Below, one piece after another: positions 33,481 to 44,296 of a DNA stretch of 64,000 nucleotides (positions are counted from its first letter, which is position 1; the number at the start of each line of letters is the position of its first letter). Location of the stretch: the NCBI GenBank assembly GCA_024180945.1, contig JAKSGN010000007.1, forward strand, positions 310,001-374,000, in the 5' to 3' direction. Position numbers and translations under genes: made by a program. The stretch comes from Macrophomina tecta (Eukaryota > Ascomycota > Dothideomycetes > Botryosphaeriales > Botryosphaeriaceae). The notes beneath the pieces were generated by a model. That model was not told where the DNA came from, searched no databases, and saw nothing but the letters and a program-made list of their open reading frames with translations.

Positions 33481-34175
33481 GTCGAAATGGCCTCGGGAGG
33501 ATGGATCAATTGGTTTTTCTGAGCGGTATGGACAGTGAAATTATCTAAAGGAGGTTTTCTGAGAGGAAACGCAGCGTATTGCGCGGGTTGTGAACGTTGA
33601 TATAGGAAGGTATATGGTATAATACGGATGGTCAAAAGTCTTTTAGACTCTCAATAGGTTACCCGATTCAGGATATGAGATTAGGCCAAGCTCTGGTCAA
33701 CGATCTGCAGATGCAGCTCGCCCGGCAAAACTGAAATGAGTTGTCAACAATGCCGCTAAAAATTCTCAATACCGCTGCGGGTTGGCCTAACAAATGCGAT
33801 AGATTGCATATCCTGTACACTTCAGACCCTGCGGCTGATCTTTCTTGACCAGCGTGTGGGTAGACGCGCTTTAGGATGTCAGCACGGCAACCAGCCTTTG
33901 GCTGGATAACTCGAGCATTTTGACGGTTGCCCAGAGCTGAACCAAGTAGGTCTCATTGCAAGATCAGGATGTTCAAAGTCCAAAGAGCTAGGAACTTCCA
34001 ATTTACCCGCGCAAAACAGTACAGCAATTTTCGATCCTGTGGTTCTATACACCTTGCGCTACTCTTCGTCCACATGTTAGGAGTCCGTCTACTTGTTTTC
34101 CGGCTTGCGGCCGTAGACGACGGAACTAAGTACATGTCAGTACCACCAAAGCTTTTCAGAAGAGAGGATGACCTA
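33481..34175. other. Intergenic region, no gene found
   Basis: About 700 bp including the promoter of the monocarboxylate transporter and the 3' flank of the methyltransferase. A plus-strand open frame starting 33927 overlaps the methyltransferase and has no motif. Confidence 0.5.
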
Positions 34176-35608
34176 CTATGTATAGTATGGATGCACTTTC
34201 CTACTCCTGATGGCAGCCCTGTACCTCGCAACCAGCACCTGCACCTCGTCGAATTTCCACTGCTGCAACTCAGCCCAGAACGTCTCATAGGATTAAGAGG
34301 ACTGGGATACTTACGCCGAGCACGTGAGTACAGAGATACATCGCCCATCCCTCAGCGCCCTGGAAGCAGTACAAAAGATGCCACTTTCCAATCTCCTTCA
34401 GCCTGGGATCACTGCTCCACGGACCAATCGGCACCTTGTAATCGACCTGCTGCACGTCCTCAAACCCGGCATCAATCATTTTCTGCTTCATATCCTTCCA
34501 GATATCAAGCGTCCTGCCGAACTTGGGAGAATCCGCAGCGTTGATGAAGAGGGGGCCCCACTCTTTCAGCACGGGGTCTTCGTACTTGTCGACGGTGTCG
34601 TCGTCGCAGCGGGTGAGGATGGACATCTCCAGCTGCTGGAACCAGGCGCCGGGCTTGAGGGCGCGGAAGGCCTGCGCGTAGTACTTCTCCCAGTTGTCGA
34701 TGCTGCCGTAGAGCATGCGCGTATGGACGAAGTCGAAGTGGTTTTCCGGGAAGGTCCAGTCCTCGGTCGCGTCGTCGAGCTCGAATCTGCAATTCGGCGG
34801 TCTTCAACGGCCTTCTTAGCGCCACCCTCCCGTCTCTCCGTCATTTTGGATGATATCCTTACAAGAGCGAAGGCTGGATCGGGGACAAGTCCGTGCCAAC
34901 CACTTCGGCGCTGGGAAACTCGTCTGCGAAATCTCTGCCGGTGTTTGTCAGTATTGACCGCCCAGCACCATGGTCGACAGTTTCGTGGCATACATGGCCC
35001 AGATGCCGGTGCCGGTGCCGACATCCAGAACTCTCTGCTTCACGCATTAGAGCTTGTTCGACCATGGCGCAATGGAGGTGCTTGCCTGAGGGTTTTCCCC
35101 GATCGGTGCCAAGAAGAGCTTGTCGCCCAGGACCATCCTAAGCATGTGGTGCCTGCTTGCGTCTCAGAATCGCGTAGTGGCCGTCGAAGCGGAGGAGGGT
35201 CCAGTGTTACCCGATGTCCAGCTGGTCATTCTGCGTGTCGTCATTCGGGCCCCTATTTGCGGGCTCGCGCGTTAGCGCCAGCAATCCTCCTTCATCCAGC
35301 GCTTCAGTGATTCAGCCATACCAATAGGCACCCTCTTTCCACTTCTGATATCGGCGACCGTTTTCAAAGCGGTGGCGCCAGATTGTCGAAGCGATGGAGG
35401 TGGTGTCGCTGAGTTCGTCCTCGCCGATGGCGGAGTCTTCTTCGGCGTAGTCCTGCAGCAGAACGATTAACGGTACTGTTGTCGAGACGGAAAAAGAGGA
35501 GGTGGATGGTATGGCTGCTGTGCGTACAATTGGAATATTGTTGACAGGCTCGCTCGACGGAGCAAAAGCCGGCGGGGAGCCAGAGGCTGGGCGCGGAGGG
35601 GAAGACAT
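34176..35608 (-). CDS. LaeA-like SAM-dependent methyltransferase
   Basis: A seven-exon model gives about 359 residues: 35608-35322, 35252-35211, 35152-35086, 35034-34994, 34934-34863, 34801-34315 and 34259-34176. The third intron (35035-35085) is GC-AG. The joins restore YWGPNDDTQNDQLDIGHHML, FLAPIGENPQ and the SAM motif RVLDVGTGTGIWAIDFADE (residues 133 onward), then VVGTDLSPIQP, DDATEDWTF, FDFVHTRML and ALKPGAWFQQLE. An acidic, Ser/Thr-rich N-terminus precedes the domain. This is the LaeA/class-I methyltransferase family, which in fungi includes global regulators of secondary metabolism and many cluster-borne enzymes. The last exon may start 3 bp earlier (CAGCAG acceptor). The C-terminus is shorter than usual, so the end is less sure than the core. 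Confidence 0.85.
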
Positions 35609-38600
35609 TAGTGAGAGGGAAGTTTAAGCTCGCCGGGTACCTGGGACTGGGGCCGCGGATGTTCCCCCGCGACGCGTCACACCAAGCCAGCAAAAAGAAA
35701 ACAATGAAGCTCCGGGGAAGCTTTGTGTAACGGGACAAGGCGGCAAAGGCGGGGGGAAGGCGGTCGCCGAGTAGTTATCTGTGATCGGAGGGAGGGGTCC
35801 TGATTTCTGCACGGGTCTCCGGCCGGCTGATCCCTCGCTTTCCCCGGCCACGTCGCGGATGCGAGCGTGTGCCGGGACTCCCGACCCTTCTTTTCGGCAG
35901 CCGCGCCCCAGTTCAGCCCTGCAACGTGGTTGGTACAGCTGTGCATGCTGGTTTCCGGCCGCGTCTCCGGCCCCACAGAGGCACACCGTTCACTGAGGCG
36001 TGGACGGCTGTTCTCTCGGTCGATAGTGTGCTTGCGGCACAGCAGCGAGTCATGTTCCGTCATGCGACCGCTAGCCTAAGCTGCTTTTCGTTTGCTGGGT
36101 CAGGCTGTCAGCTAAATTGGGGCTCTTCAGGTATAGTGCCTGGTGTTACATTAGCTCTGATCGGAGACAGTAAGGTCCGCGTTGGGGTGCTTGCATATGT
36201 CTTTCCGACCCCTGCCAATGCAGACCTGCGGTGTCCGGCCAAACAGAAGAAGTGCATGCCAATGCCAAGGATCCGTACCTTCCGCTGGGTCTTGGTATAG
36301 ATATCCGATCTCCACATGATTATGTATCCGAGCAAGTCCACTCCAGGAAGATGTAAGCATCCAACTCAGTTTGACGCTACCTTCCCGACGAGAATGGCGC
36401 TGCCGTATCCATTATCTGGTCAGCTTCAACGATGCGCGCCATCTGAGCTAGTGCTGTTCATCATCCGCTGGTCGGGCAGCGTTCTGTCTTGTTTCTGACC
36501 ACGACCTCACTTGTCTCGAGCGAGAACCGATCTAAACGTAAGCATACTGCAAGCTAGGATGGTGAATGTGTACGCGGTGGACACTGAATGGCGTCAATGC
36601 TCCAGAAGTTGATGGACTGGTTGCACCTATGCAGAGGAGCTTGGCGGGATTGGCTCGTATGTAGAGCGAAATGAGTGCGGCGCATTGAGAATTTAGTCTT
36701 TTCTCTTTGCTGAGAACAGAAGTCCTAAGCCATGCACGAGAAACACAAACCATGCCGTACTGTTGCTCGGCTTGCATCTATTGTTGCATGTAATGCCAAC
36801 AAAGCTGCCGTGTTTGACATTCTAAGTAATGGTATATCCGTTCATCCCTAATTCTTTTGTGGTCAGTGATACCTCATGAATATTTGATTTGGCAGAATCT
36901 AAGCCACATCTTCCAGTACTGGCGGGATCATATTTGAAAGGCTGAGAAACAGGAAGAAGAATGAAAGAATAAAAACGGAAGGGAAAGTCACCGATGGGAT
37001 CTCGAGCTTACAACTTCACGCAACCCTAACCGCCCCCCCAATTCGTTAGGCAAAATATCCCCTACTGCTTTCCATGACGACCCAGCACGATGATACACGA
37101 GTCTCTGACTTATTTTTCGGAATCAGTCTTGGGTCTAAATAAGAGCGGGATCAAGCACTCACAGTCTCCCCATTTGATGATACCATCATGGGGGACACTT
37201 CCAGGTGAGCAGGAGACGCACAGCAGACCCAGGCGGATCCGAGTATGGATGGAAGGAACCCCTCTCGCCTACAGTAAAGCAGCAGTACAGAAGGCAATTC
37301 TTCCTGATCCAGAGCAGTGAGCAGGTGTTGGAAGTTATTTGATGAGCCTCGCTTTGGCGCTTTGGAACAGAGCATTGACCCTTGATGAGCTCGGCAGACG
37401 AGCAACTGGAGGAGTTTCCGTTGACTCTCTCTGACGAATACACTTCCCGAGTTGGATTAGGGCGTCTACCATACCAGACGACAATGTCTCTCTCTCTCTC
37501 CTCGTTGAAGTTAAACACATCTTCAAACATCCCTGGGTTTCGGCCGACAAACATATTTGGAGCAATACTGGCCTCCGAAGGCGCCTCTCCTTGCGCATTG
37601 GAGTGCTTCTCGAATCGTCTATTGGCCTCAGAGGATAGCAGGCAAGCAACGGACAGGTTTCTGAGCTCAATTTACAACGACCTCAGGGGCTCAAGGGGAC
37701 AGAGGGACGTGACTGGACGGAAGCGTCGAAACCTGGCCCTCGGAGCGTTATCGTCGCAAGAATTGTATGTTCAGGCCGAGGGAAGAAGCGAAAGGTGCAT
37801 ACGAGGAAGAAATTAGCTCTCTCAGTGAAAACGCCAACCTTCGAGTCGGCCCTTCCCAGGTACTATACCAGATATTTGGGGTAAGTCTGGAGCTGAATTT
37901 CATCCTGAACTGAATCCGGCTGTACTTCCAGGTTGCGCTCAGCCGACTATCGTACTGTACCTATTTCTACTGTGGCCAAGACCAAGAAACAGAGCGTTGA
38001 TCTGAATGCGATGCCTGTCTGTCTCAAGGTGAATCAATCGACGTACATTTGTGCGCGTCGTACACGGACGGGTAAGCACTTTCCTCGCCGATTTGCGCGG
38101 CTGCCAGGCAGCAGTTTCTGCCCTTGCATGATACGGCGATTCGGTCGAGGTGTCAAGCCATGCCGGTGTAACGAGAGCCACACGGAACTCAGGCTGCGGT
38201 CTGGGCCTGAAAGCTGGCTGCAGTCAACTGAGAACCATGATCTTGTTGGCAGATCTTCCGAGCAAACAGCAGACGAAAAACACTGGCTGGCCATAACGCT
38301 CCTGTCATACCTTTGGTCGCTGCATGGGCGTGAGCCTTTGGTGGTAAACCTATCCTGTCATCGGCCCCCGGTGGCTCTGACGCGCCAGTATCGACATCGC
38401 ACCAACTACGGAATCCTCGGCAGACAGCGTGTGGCGATGCCATGGAACGGAGGTGCTTCTAGCTGACGGACAGAAAAGCCCAAGTCGCACAGAAATGAGA
38501 CATTCTCAGGAGGTGGGAGTGATCGTCGAAGCTCATCCCGAGTACCGCAAACGCTGCACTTAGGAGCTGAACGCGATGTTCGCAACACGGGTGCGCAGCG

Positions 38601-39042
38601 GATGCTGCCAGTTAAAACAGTTTTCGACTGGATTTACGCGGGCCCAGCGTTTCCGTCGCGGAAGATCTCTTTGGAGAATGACAATATTGGAAGGAATGCA
38701 ACCCTGCAGGTATTAGCAGGAACGGCCCGGCCGTGCTCCACCAGGTAGCTATTTTTGCGCCCAGAAACGCCCGCGGCAATTGGTCGGCTTCACGTATGAA
38801 TTGAAGTAAATCCGGTGCTTGGCAATCCTCCGGTTAATATCCTCCAGCGTCACCACTCCAAAAATAAAAAACAAGTGTAGCCATTCGCCGTCCAAGCGAT
38901 AGCTGCGTCTGGGCCTGACCACTCGTAAAGTAGCTTATATGGCACGGCCCTCCATCTCTTGGAAGACGTCAAAGTACTCGCGAAATACCAAAACACAAGG
39001 AGCAAAACTACACAGCCATACACGCCGGCAAGAGAATAAAGG
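35609..39042. other. 3.4-kb gene-poor region
   Basis: No gene could be supported. The first 400 bp are the likely promoter of the methyltransferase. A minus-strand frame around 37670-37190 contains a run read as FVGRNPGMFEDVFNFNEE and NPTREVYSSERV that looks coding-like but matches no family known to me; it could be an exon of a broken gene. A frame at 37933-38466 is open on both strands and is not convincing. Confidence 0.45.
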
Positions 39043-40022
39043 ATGGCCTCCAAAGCCCTAACCATTCTGCTCCTGGCAGGCGCTGTCTCAGCCGCCAGCA
39101 CAGCGCCAAACATGACGTCCACTATCGTCTCCTTCCCCTGGGCAGGCCGCGAAGGTGCGCCAGACTTCGTCCCAACCACCGGCATAAGCGGCACCATCCT
39201 GGGCGTGCAGTCTTCACGCACAACACTTGTCTATACCTGTCCGTCCGCCGCACAATCCCAAGAGGACTACGACAACGGCGCCGTCGGCGCTCTATGCCCC
39301 GTGGCCAACAACACCCCGCAGACGGTCACGTATGCCCCGGAATTTTTGGCCGTGCCGTTCAGGGTCACCTACGGACATCAGTATGAACCGGCGCGCACGA
39401 CCTTCGATGAGGAGAAAATGGCGTATGGCCAGTTTGCGTGCCAAATTACCGCTGCGCCGGTCCCAAGCGGGACGGCGGGCGCTGCGTCCGCGGCTGCAGA
39501 CCCGATCTGCACATGGGATATCACCAGCATGGCCGAGGAACTGACGCCGGCGGATATTATGCCGGATCTGCGTTGTTTTGAGGAAGACATTGTGGGACCA
39601 GCCTCTAATGTTTTTTATCAGCAGTGGGTGAGTGATGCTCCTTCTCTTTCCAATTTCGGAGACCATTCGCTCCAGCTCGCATATTAGAGAGGGGAAATTG
39701 GGCGCGCCGTGATATGACGGAGTTTAATACGGACCTGGGAGAGGACAAAATCCAGAAGACGCTCCCATACTAAATTATCCATTTGCTACTGCAGAACACT
39801 GCTTCCCTCAACAGCTGCTTCTCATCCATGTCGGCTACCCCTACAACTAAAGCTACTGTTACGCGTCACTCTACCAACGTCAGATACTGGACCGTTACTG
39901 TGACCGGCGCTGGTGCCGAAGTCACGCTGCAGCCTACCAACGCCAAATCTGCTGCTGTTTCTTGCCGTTGGAATGTGTGGACATTAAGTCTGATCGGTCT
40001 TGCCATGTTCCTTATCCTATAA
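39043..40022 (+). CDS. Secreted GPI-anchored-type surface protein
   Basis: A two-exon model gives 270 residues: 39043-39627 and 39795-40022, with a 167-bp intron. A cleavable signal peptide (MASKALTILLLAGAVSAAS) begins the protein. The mature part has several Cys residues and potential N-glycosylation sites. The C-terminal part is Thr-rich and ends in a hydrophobic tail (WTLSLIGLAMFLIL) after small residues (NAKSAAVS), as expected for GPI attachment. No enzymatic domain is recognised. It probably resides at the cell wall or plasma membrane and is unlikely to belong to the metabolite pathway. Confidence 0.8.
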
Positions 40023-40309
40023 GGAGGATGCCTTTCGAGAAGGATTTCATGTAGATTCTGCAGGAAGCACAAGCTGTCACATAATATTCCGAAGCAGACA
40101 AAAGAGACTTTTGGTTTGGTAGATCGAAGGCTTTGCGTTTGCCTTTTGCTGTCTTGATTCCTCCCGCACTCCTATTTCAGCTATCGTAGTACCCTATCAT
40201 GCAACTTTGTGACAGGGAAAAGCTCCGGATAGGGAACACGAATATAACCCATATGACCAGCCAAACGGGTCTTTACTTCTGAGTTCCCCGCCTCGACTAA
40301 TCTTGCAGC

Positions 40310-41395
40310 TTAGGACTGGGAAGCAAAGGGGGATTTCCAATAGCCAGGGAAGTACGTCGGCAGCTTAGTCGCAATCCACCTCACAATAGCCGCATTCGTC
40401 TCCGCCGGCTTCTCCAGCGCCACCCAATGGCCGGAGTCAATACTGGTCTCCGTCAGGTTGGTGCAGCGCTCCCGCATCGGCTCGCTCAGCCGGGAAATGG
40501 CCGTGTCGCAGACGACATCGTAGCGAGCCTCGATAAACAAGACCGGGAAATGCAGGTGGCCGCCGCTCGGAGCCTTCCTCGAGTACTCCCTGTTGACATC
40601 ATGGTTGAGGTAGTACGCGTCCGGGCCCTCGAACCCGTTCTTCTCAAAGTCCGCGACGAGTCTCTCATACAGCCCCTTATCGGCGCTCAAGAGCGTGTCC
40701 TCGAGCGGCGTCTCCGGCGCCTCCTCCTTCCCGTACCACCACCCACCGTTCGTCGTCATCGCGGCCGTGAACGACGGCTTCCCGTAGTGCGCCGGGTCGC
40801 CCGCCTTGTAGAGAGCCTTCACCGTATTCGGCACGTTTGCGGCAAGCAGCTTCGCGCTCAGCGCCGGGTTGGTCGCGTGGAAGACCTGGTAATCCCACTG
40901 GGCGTATGGATACTTGTCGGCGGGATAGATCTCTCTATTCGACAGCGCGAGGAGCCCCTCCAAGCCGCCCGTCAGCACCCCGTACGGCACGGCCATGCAC
41001 GTGACGCCGACGCAGCACTCCGGGTGCTGCTCAGCGAAGCCCCACACCAGGCCTGCGCCCCAGTCGTGGCCGATCCACAGCGCCTTCTGGCGGCCGAGGT
41101 GCTGCAGCAGCGCGAGCATGTCGGAGACGTGGCGCTCGATTGCGTAGGCGCGCACGTCGGTCGCGGTGGCGGCGGGCGGGACGGACGAGCGCCCGTAGCC
41201 GCGGCAGTCGGGCGCGATGGTGCGGAAGCCGAGGGCGGCGAGCGCGAGCAGCTGCGGCTTCCAGGTTTCGCCATTGGCAGGCCAGCCGTGGATGAAGATC
41301 AAGAGCGGGCCGTCAGTAGGGCCGGCGGACCAGTAGAAGGTCGTCAAGTCGCCGCTGTGGGTGAAGGTGTGTTCAGAGAGCGTGGGCGCGGCCAT
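40310..41395 (-). CDS. Alpha/beta-hydrolase, epoxide hydrolase type
   Basis: A single exon of 361 residues. The oxyanion motif HGWP lies at 36-39, the nucleophile motif GHDWG with Asp111 follows, then a cap domain containing Tyr residues, an acidic residue after FIEARYD, and the catalytic His in DSGHW near 323. An Asp nucleophile in G-H-D-W-G marks soluble epoxide hydrolases (or fluoroacetate-dehalogenase relatives) rather than Ser esterases. The reaction is hydrolysis of an epoxide to a vicinal diol in the cytosol or peroxisome. Next to it is the FAD monooxygenase on the same strand, about 1.4 kb away, which could supply an oxidised substrate; this link is inference. Confidence 0.92.
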   Translation of the reverse strand: MAAPTLSEHTFTHSGDLTTFYWSAGPTDGPLLIFIHGWPANGETWKPQLLALAALGFRTIAPDCRGYGRSSVPPAATATDVRAYAIERHVSDMLALLQHLGRQKALWIGHDWGAGLVWGFAEQHPECCVGVTCMAVPYGVLTGGLEGLLALSNREIYPADKYPYAQWDYQVFHATNPALSAKLLAANVPNTVKALYKAGDPAHYGKPSFTAAMTTNGGWWYGKEEAPETPLEDTLLSADKGLYERLVADFEKNGFEGPDAYYLNHDVNREYSRKAPSGGHLHFPVLFIEARYDVVCDTAISRLSEPMRERCTNLTETSIDSGHWVALEKPAETNAAIVRWIATKLPTYFPGYWKSPFASQS

Positions 41396-42772
41396 GTTGC
41401 TGGTGGGTGAAGAGGCAGGTTGTGTGGGGTGGGGGTCAGGTGTTGATAGTAAGGGAAGGAGGGTTATAAACGGAGAGCTCCTGGAAGGAGGCGTGTGTGC
41501 AATGGAATACCCAGTGGAGCGCGCTATTGCAAGAGGTTATGTCAATGATGGGCAGCACTCCTCAGCAATAGATTTCGGATGTCTGCTGAGATGACGCGGG
41601 GGCAGAACAGATGCTGACGTTTTTATATCTGACCTGCAGGCGATCAGTGGAGGGGAGCTTGGCGGGGCATATCTTGGCACTTTCGCACACATGTTGCCTC
41701 GGGAGTTGAAGGTCGCTCGTATCCAGCGGGGGGTTCCCGATGATCATTTACCGATAGCCGTTGTGTCCAGCGACTGGCCCTGGCAGGACCCGGGGGCCGT
41801 AAAGATATGTGGGCTCAGCAGCGTGCCAGGGTTCAGCCGATGCCGCGGTCTTCCGTCCGAAAGTCCGAATTGCTCGTCAGCTGTAATGGATCGATAAGGC
41901 AGGGAGCTATCGCTGTAAATTCATAACGACATAGCTCGGGAAACTGGAGTAGAGGGAGAGCAGTGGGCCTTGAAATATTGAAAAAGTGATGTGCTTCGTC
42001 TGTGGAGAGCAGCAACGAAACTTTGCACTGAAGTCTCCGCTGTAAGTGTGATGACTAATTAGACATGTGACCTGACGAATGGCACAGCACATCAAGAAAC
42101 AGAGCGATGAGGATCTAAAATCTGGCCATCCTTTGAGAATGAGAATTGCCTGATGAGGAAAGTGCCCGAATTTAAGCATCAGCCATCAAACATGCTTACC
42201 GTGAAACTCCCCTATGAGTCACTTGGGTTTGCTCGTCACAGAGATGTCATTGGGTTTCATGAGAATTGAAGCGCACAACAAATGCACCGCGCAGGTGGTG
42301 ATGACGGTGACCGCATGAAGTGACCACGAAGCTTCTTAAACCTTGATTTAATTAAGGTTAATTGCGCAAGAAGTACTTGGACAACTGGGGGAAATCACTC
42401 CCGCGGACTCCGCCGGAGCCGGGTTCTGCCGACGCGAACGCCTTTCCCGCCTTTGGATGTGTAGTCATTCACCATTCTCCTCGACGCTCATATTTTATCC
42501 TACTTCAGTTCACCGAGCCGGCACTCATATCCGACGCCTGGTCTGATTCGTTCAGGTGAAAATTCTGTGCCAGGACGCTGGTGACCCCCTATTCATTTCT
42601 CACTGCACAGCGCGCCGGATGTTATACCGAATGAGATAGACGGAGAGCCTGGTAAAAAACTGTGTCAAGTAACATTGATGCCGATGCTAGTCAGCATCAC
42701 CCGCCAAAATTCAGACAATTCGAACACTGAGACGAAATCAGAGCACACTCAGATCTTCGCTTCCAGGCGGAA
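41396..42772. other. Intergenic region between epoxide hydrolase and FAD monooxygenase
   Basis: About 1.4 kb. No gene supported on either strand; only short frames. It contains the epoxide hydrolase promoter and the monooxygenase 3' flank. Confidence 0.5.
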
Positions 42773-44296
42773 CTACGCCTCCTCTCCCATCTCGGCCTGC
42801 AGAACACCTCTGGCGTGCTTCCACTCATTGTGTGATATGCAGCGCTGAAGGAAAGCAACCAGTTCGTCTACAGCGCGCCCGTTAGTCTTGCTCTAGAGCA
42901 ACGGACACGCGCTCAACTTACCTGAGCTGCGCCCAGACTCATCCCTTCCCCTCACGCGCGTAAATTCCTGTATAACATCTGCCCTCTCCTTTCGGCATTT
43001 TTCGTACATTCGTAGGCGGCGAGGTATCTCGTTTACTGCGGTGTCAAGCGGCAGCAATGCACCAAGAGCGGCGGCGTCTTCTATCGCCTGCGCGGCACCT
43101 TGGCCCATGTCTGTGGAGCGGATTAGCATCTGCACCTTGAATCCAACAGCCACTGTTCCGTACTTACACGGAAGGAATGGGTGTGCTGCATCCCCGAGAA
43201 GAGCGACACGCCCATTGATCCAAGTCGGCAGGACCGGCATATCCAACAGATCCCAAACGGCAACACTCCCCTCCGGCGCCATCTCCAGGAAGCGCAAGAC
43301 CTGCGGGGCGTAGCCCGAGAAGGACTGCAGTAGCTTTTCCTTGTTGCCGGACTGGTTCCAGCCCTTCTGGATTACGCCGATCTCCTCGACGGGAACGAAA
43401 GCCGCGCAGTTCATCAGCTGGCCGTTTTTGCAAGGGTACAGCACGATGCGGCGGCCTGCGCCCTTGATTTCGGTCATGATACCGGGTTCACCCACGAGTG
43501 CCTGCAGCTCCGGGTCCTCGTTAAGCACGGATTGGGGCAAGAGCCACCTGTAGCAGCACTTTCCAGATGTCCTCGTCGGGTAAGTTCCGCCGGTCACGAT
43601 TTCGCGTGCGACGGAGTGGACGCCGTCAGCCGCGAGCACTACGTCGCCGGTGGCAGTGGTCCCGTCAGCCAGGGTGATGGTGGCGTTGGTACAATCTACG
43701 TCCACTACTGCTGATGCGGTGTGTATTGTAACCGGGCTGCCGAAGCCGTCTTTGCTTGTGGCCTTGTTTCTCAGGGCATTGTGCAAGTCTACGCGGTGGA
43801 CGAGCCAGTATGGCTGTGGCACGTGAGCGTTCTGCAGACGAGCACCTGTCGATTGATCGGGCTCAACGACTTACTGCTTGCCAGCTCTTCCTTTCCTCCC
43901 CATGGAGTACCTTGTGCTGAACTTCTGCCTGGGCATCTCTAAGTACCATCTGGAAGATGAACGCAAATTCAAAAGTCAACAGAGCGCGGTGATGCGTGAA
44001 TGCAGGTGCAACATACACCTTTATACTCAGTGCCACCAAACTCCTCCGGAAAGACTCCGAGCCGGTTCAGAATGACGGTAAAGTTCGGAGCGACATGGAC
44101 GGCGGCACCAACCTCGCTCAGGAGGCGGGACCGCTCGAACACCTGCAAAGAGAAGACTGGCTCAGCGGTATTCAGCGCGGAAGTGAAGACGTATGTGGTA
44201 TACCTCGACCTTATGGCCTTGCTGACGAAGCGCAATTGCTGCGGTAAGCCCACCTATTCCTGCTCCAACGATGACAATCTTCAGGTTCTGCGCCAT
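42773..44296 (-). CDS. FAD-dependent aromatic monooxygenase (salicylate hydroxylase-like)
   Basis: A five-exon model gives 392 residues: 44296-44204, 44142-44019, 43845-43168, 43110-42922 and 42867-42773, with introns of 61, 173, 57 and 54 bp. The N-terminal dinucleotide fold IVIVGAGIGGLTAAIAL lies at residues 7-23, followed by VFERSRLLSEVGAAVHVAPN, HRVDLHNAL (Arg of the fold), the DG motif AADGVHSVARE and the FAD-ribityl motif GRVALLGDAAHPFLPYMGQGAAQAIEDA, which is only complete after splicing the 57-bp intron. Group A flavin hydroxylases of this type hydroxylate, decarboxylate or dearomatise phenolic rings with NAD(P)H and O2. Phenolic products of the PKS/A-T-R pair would be fitting substrates, but 20 kb separates them. 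Confidence 0.92.

Noticed and set aside
40427..41410. 327-codon plus-strand frame
   Set aside because: Antisense of the epoxide hydrolase gene; no motif.
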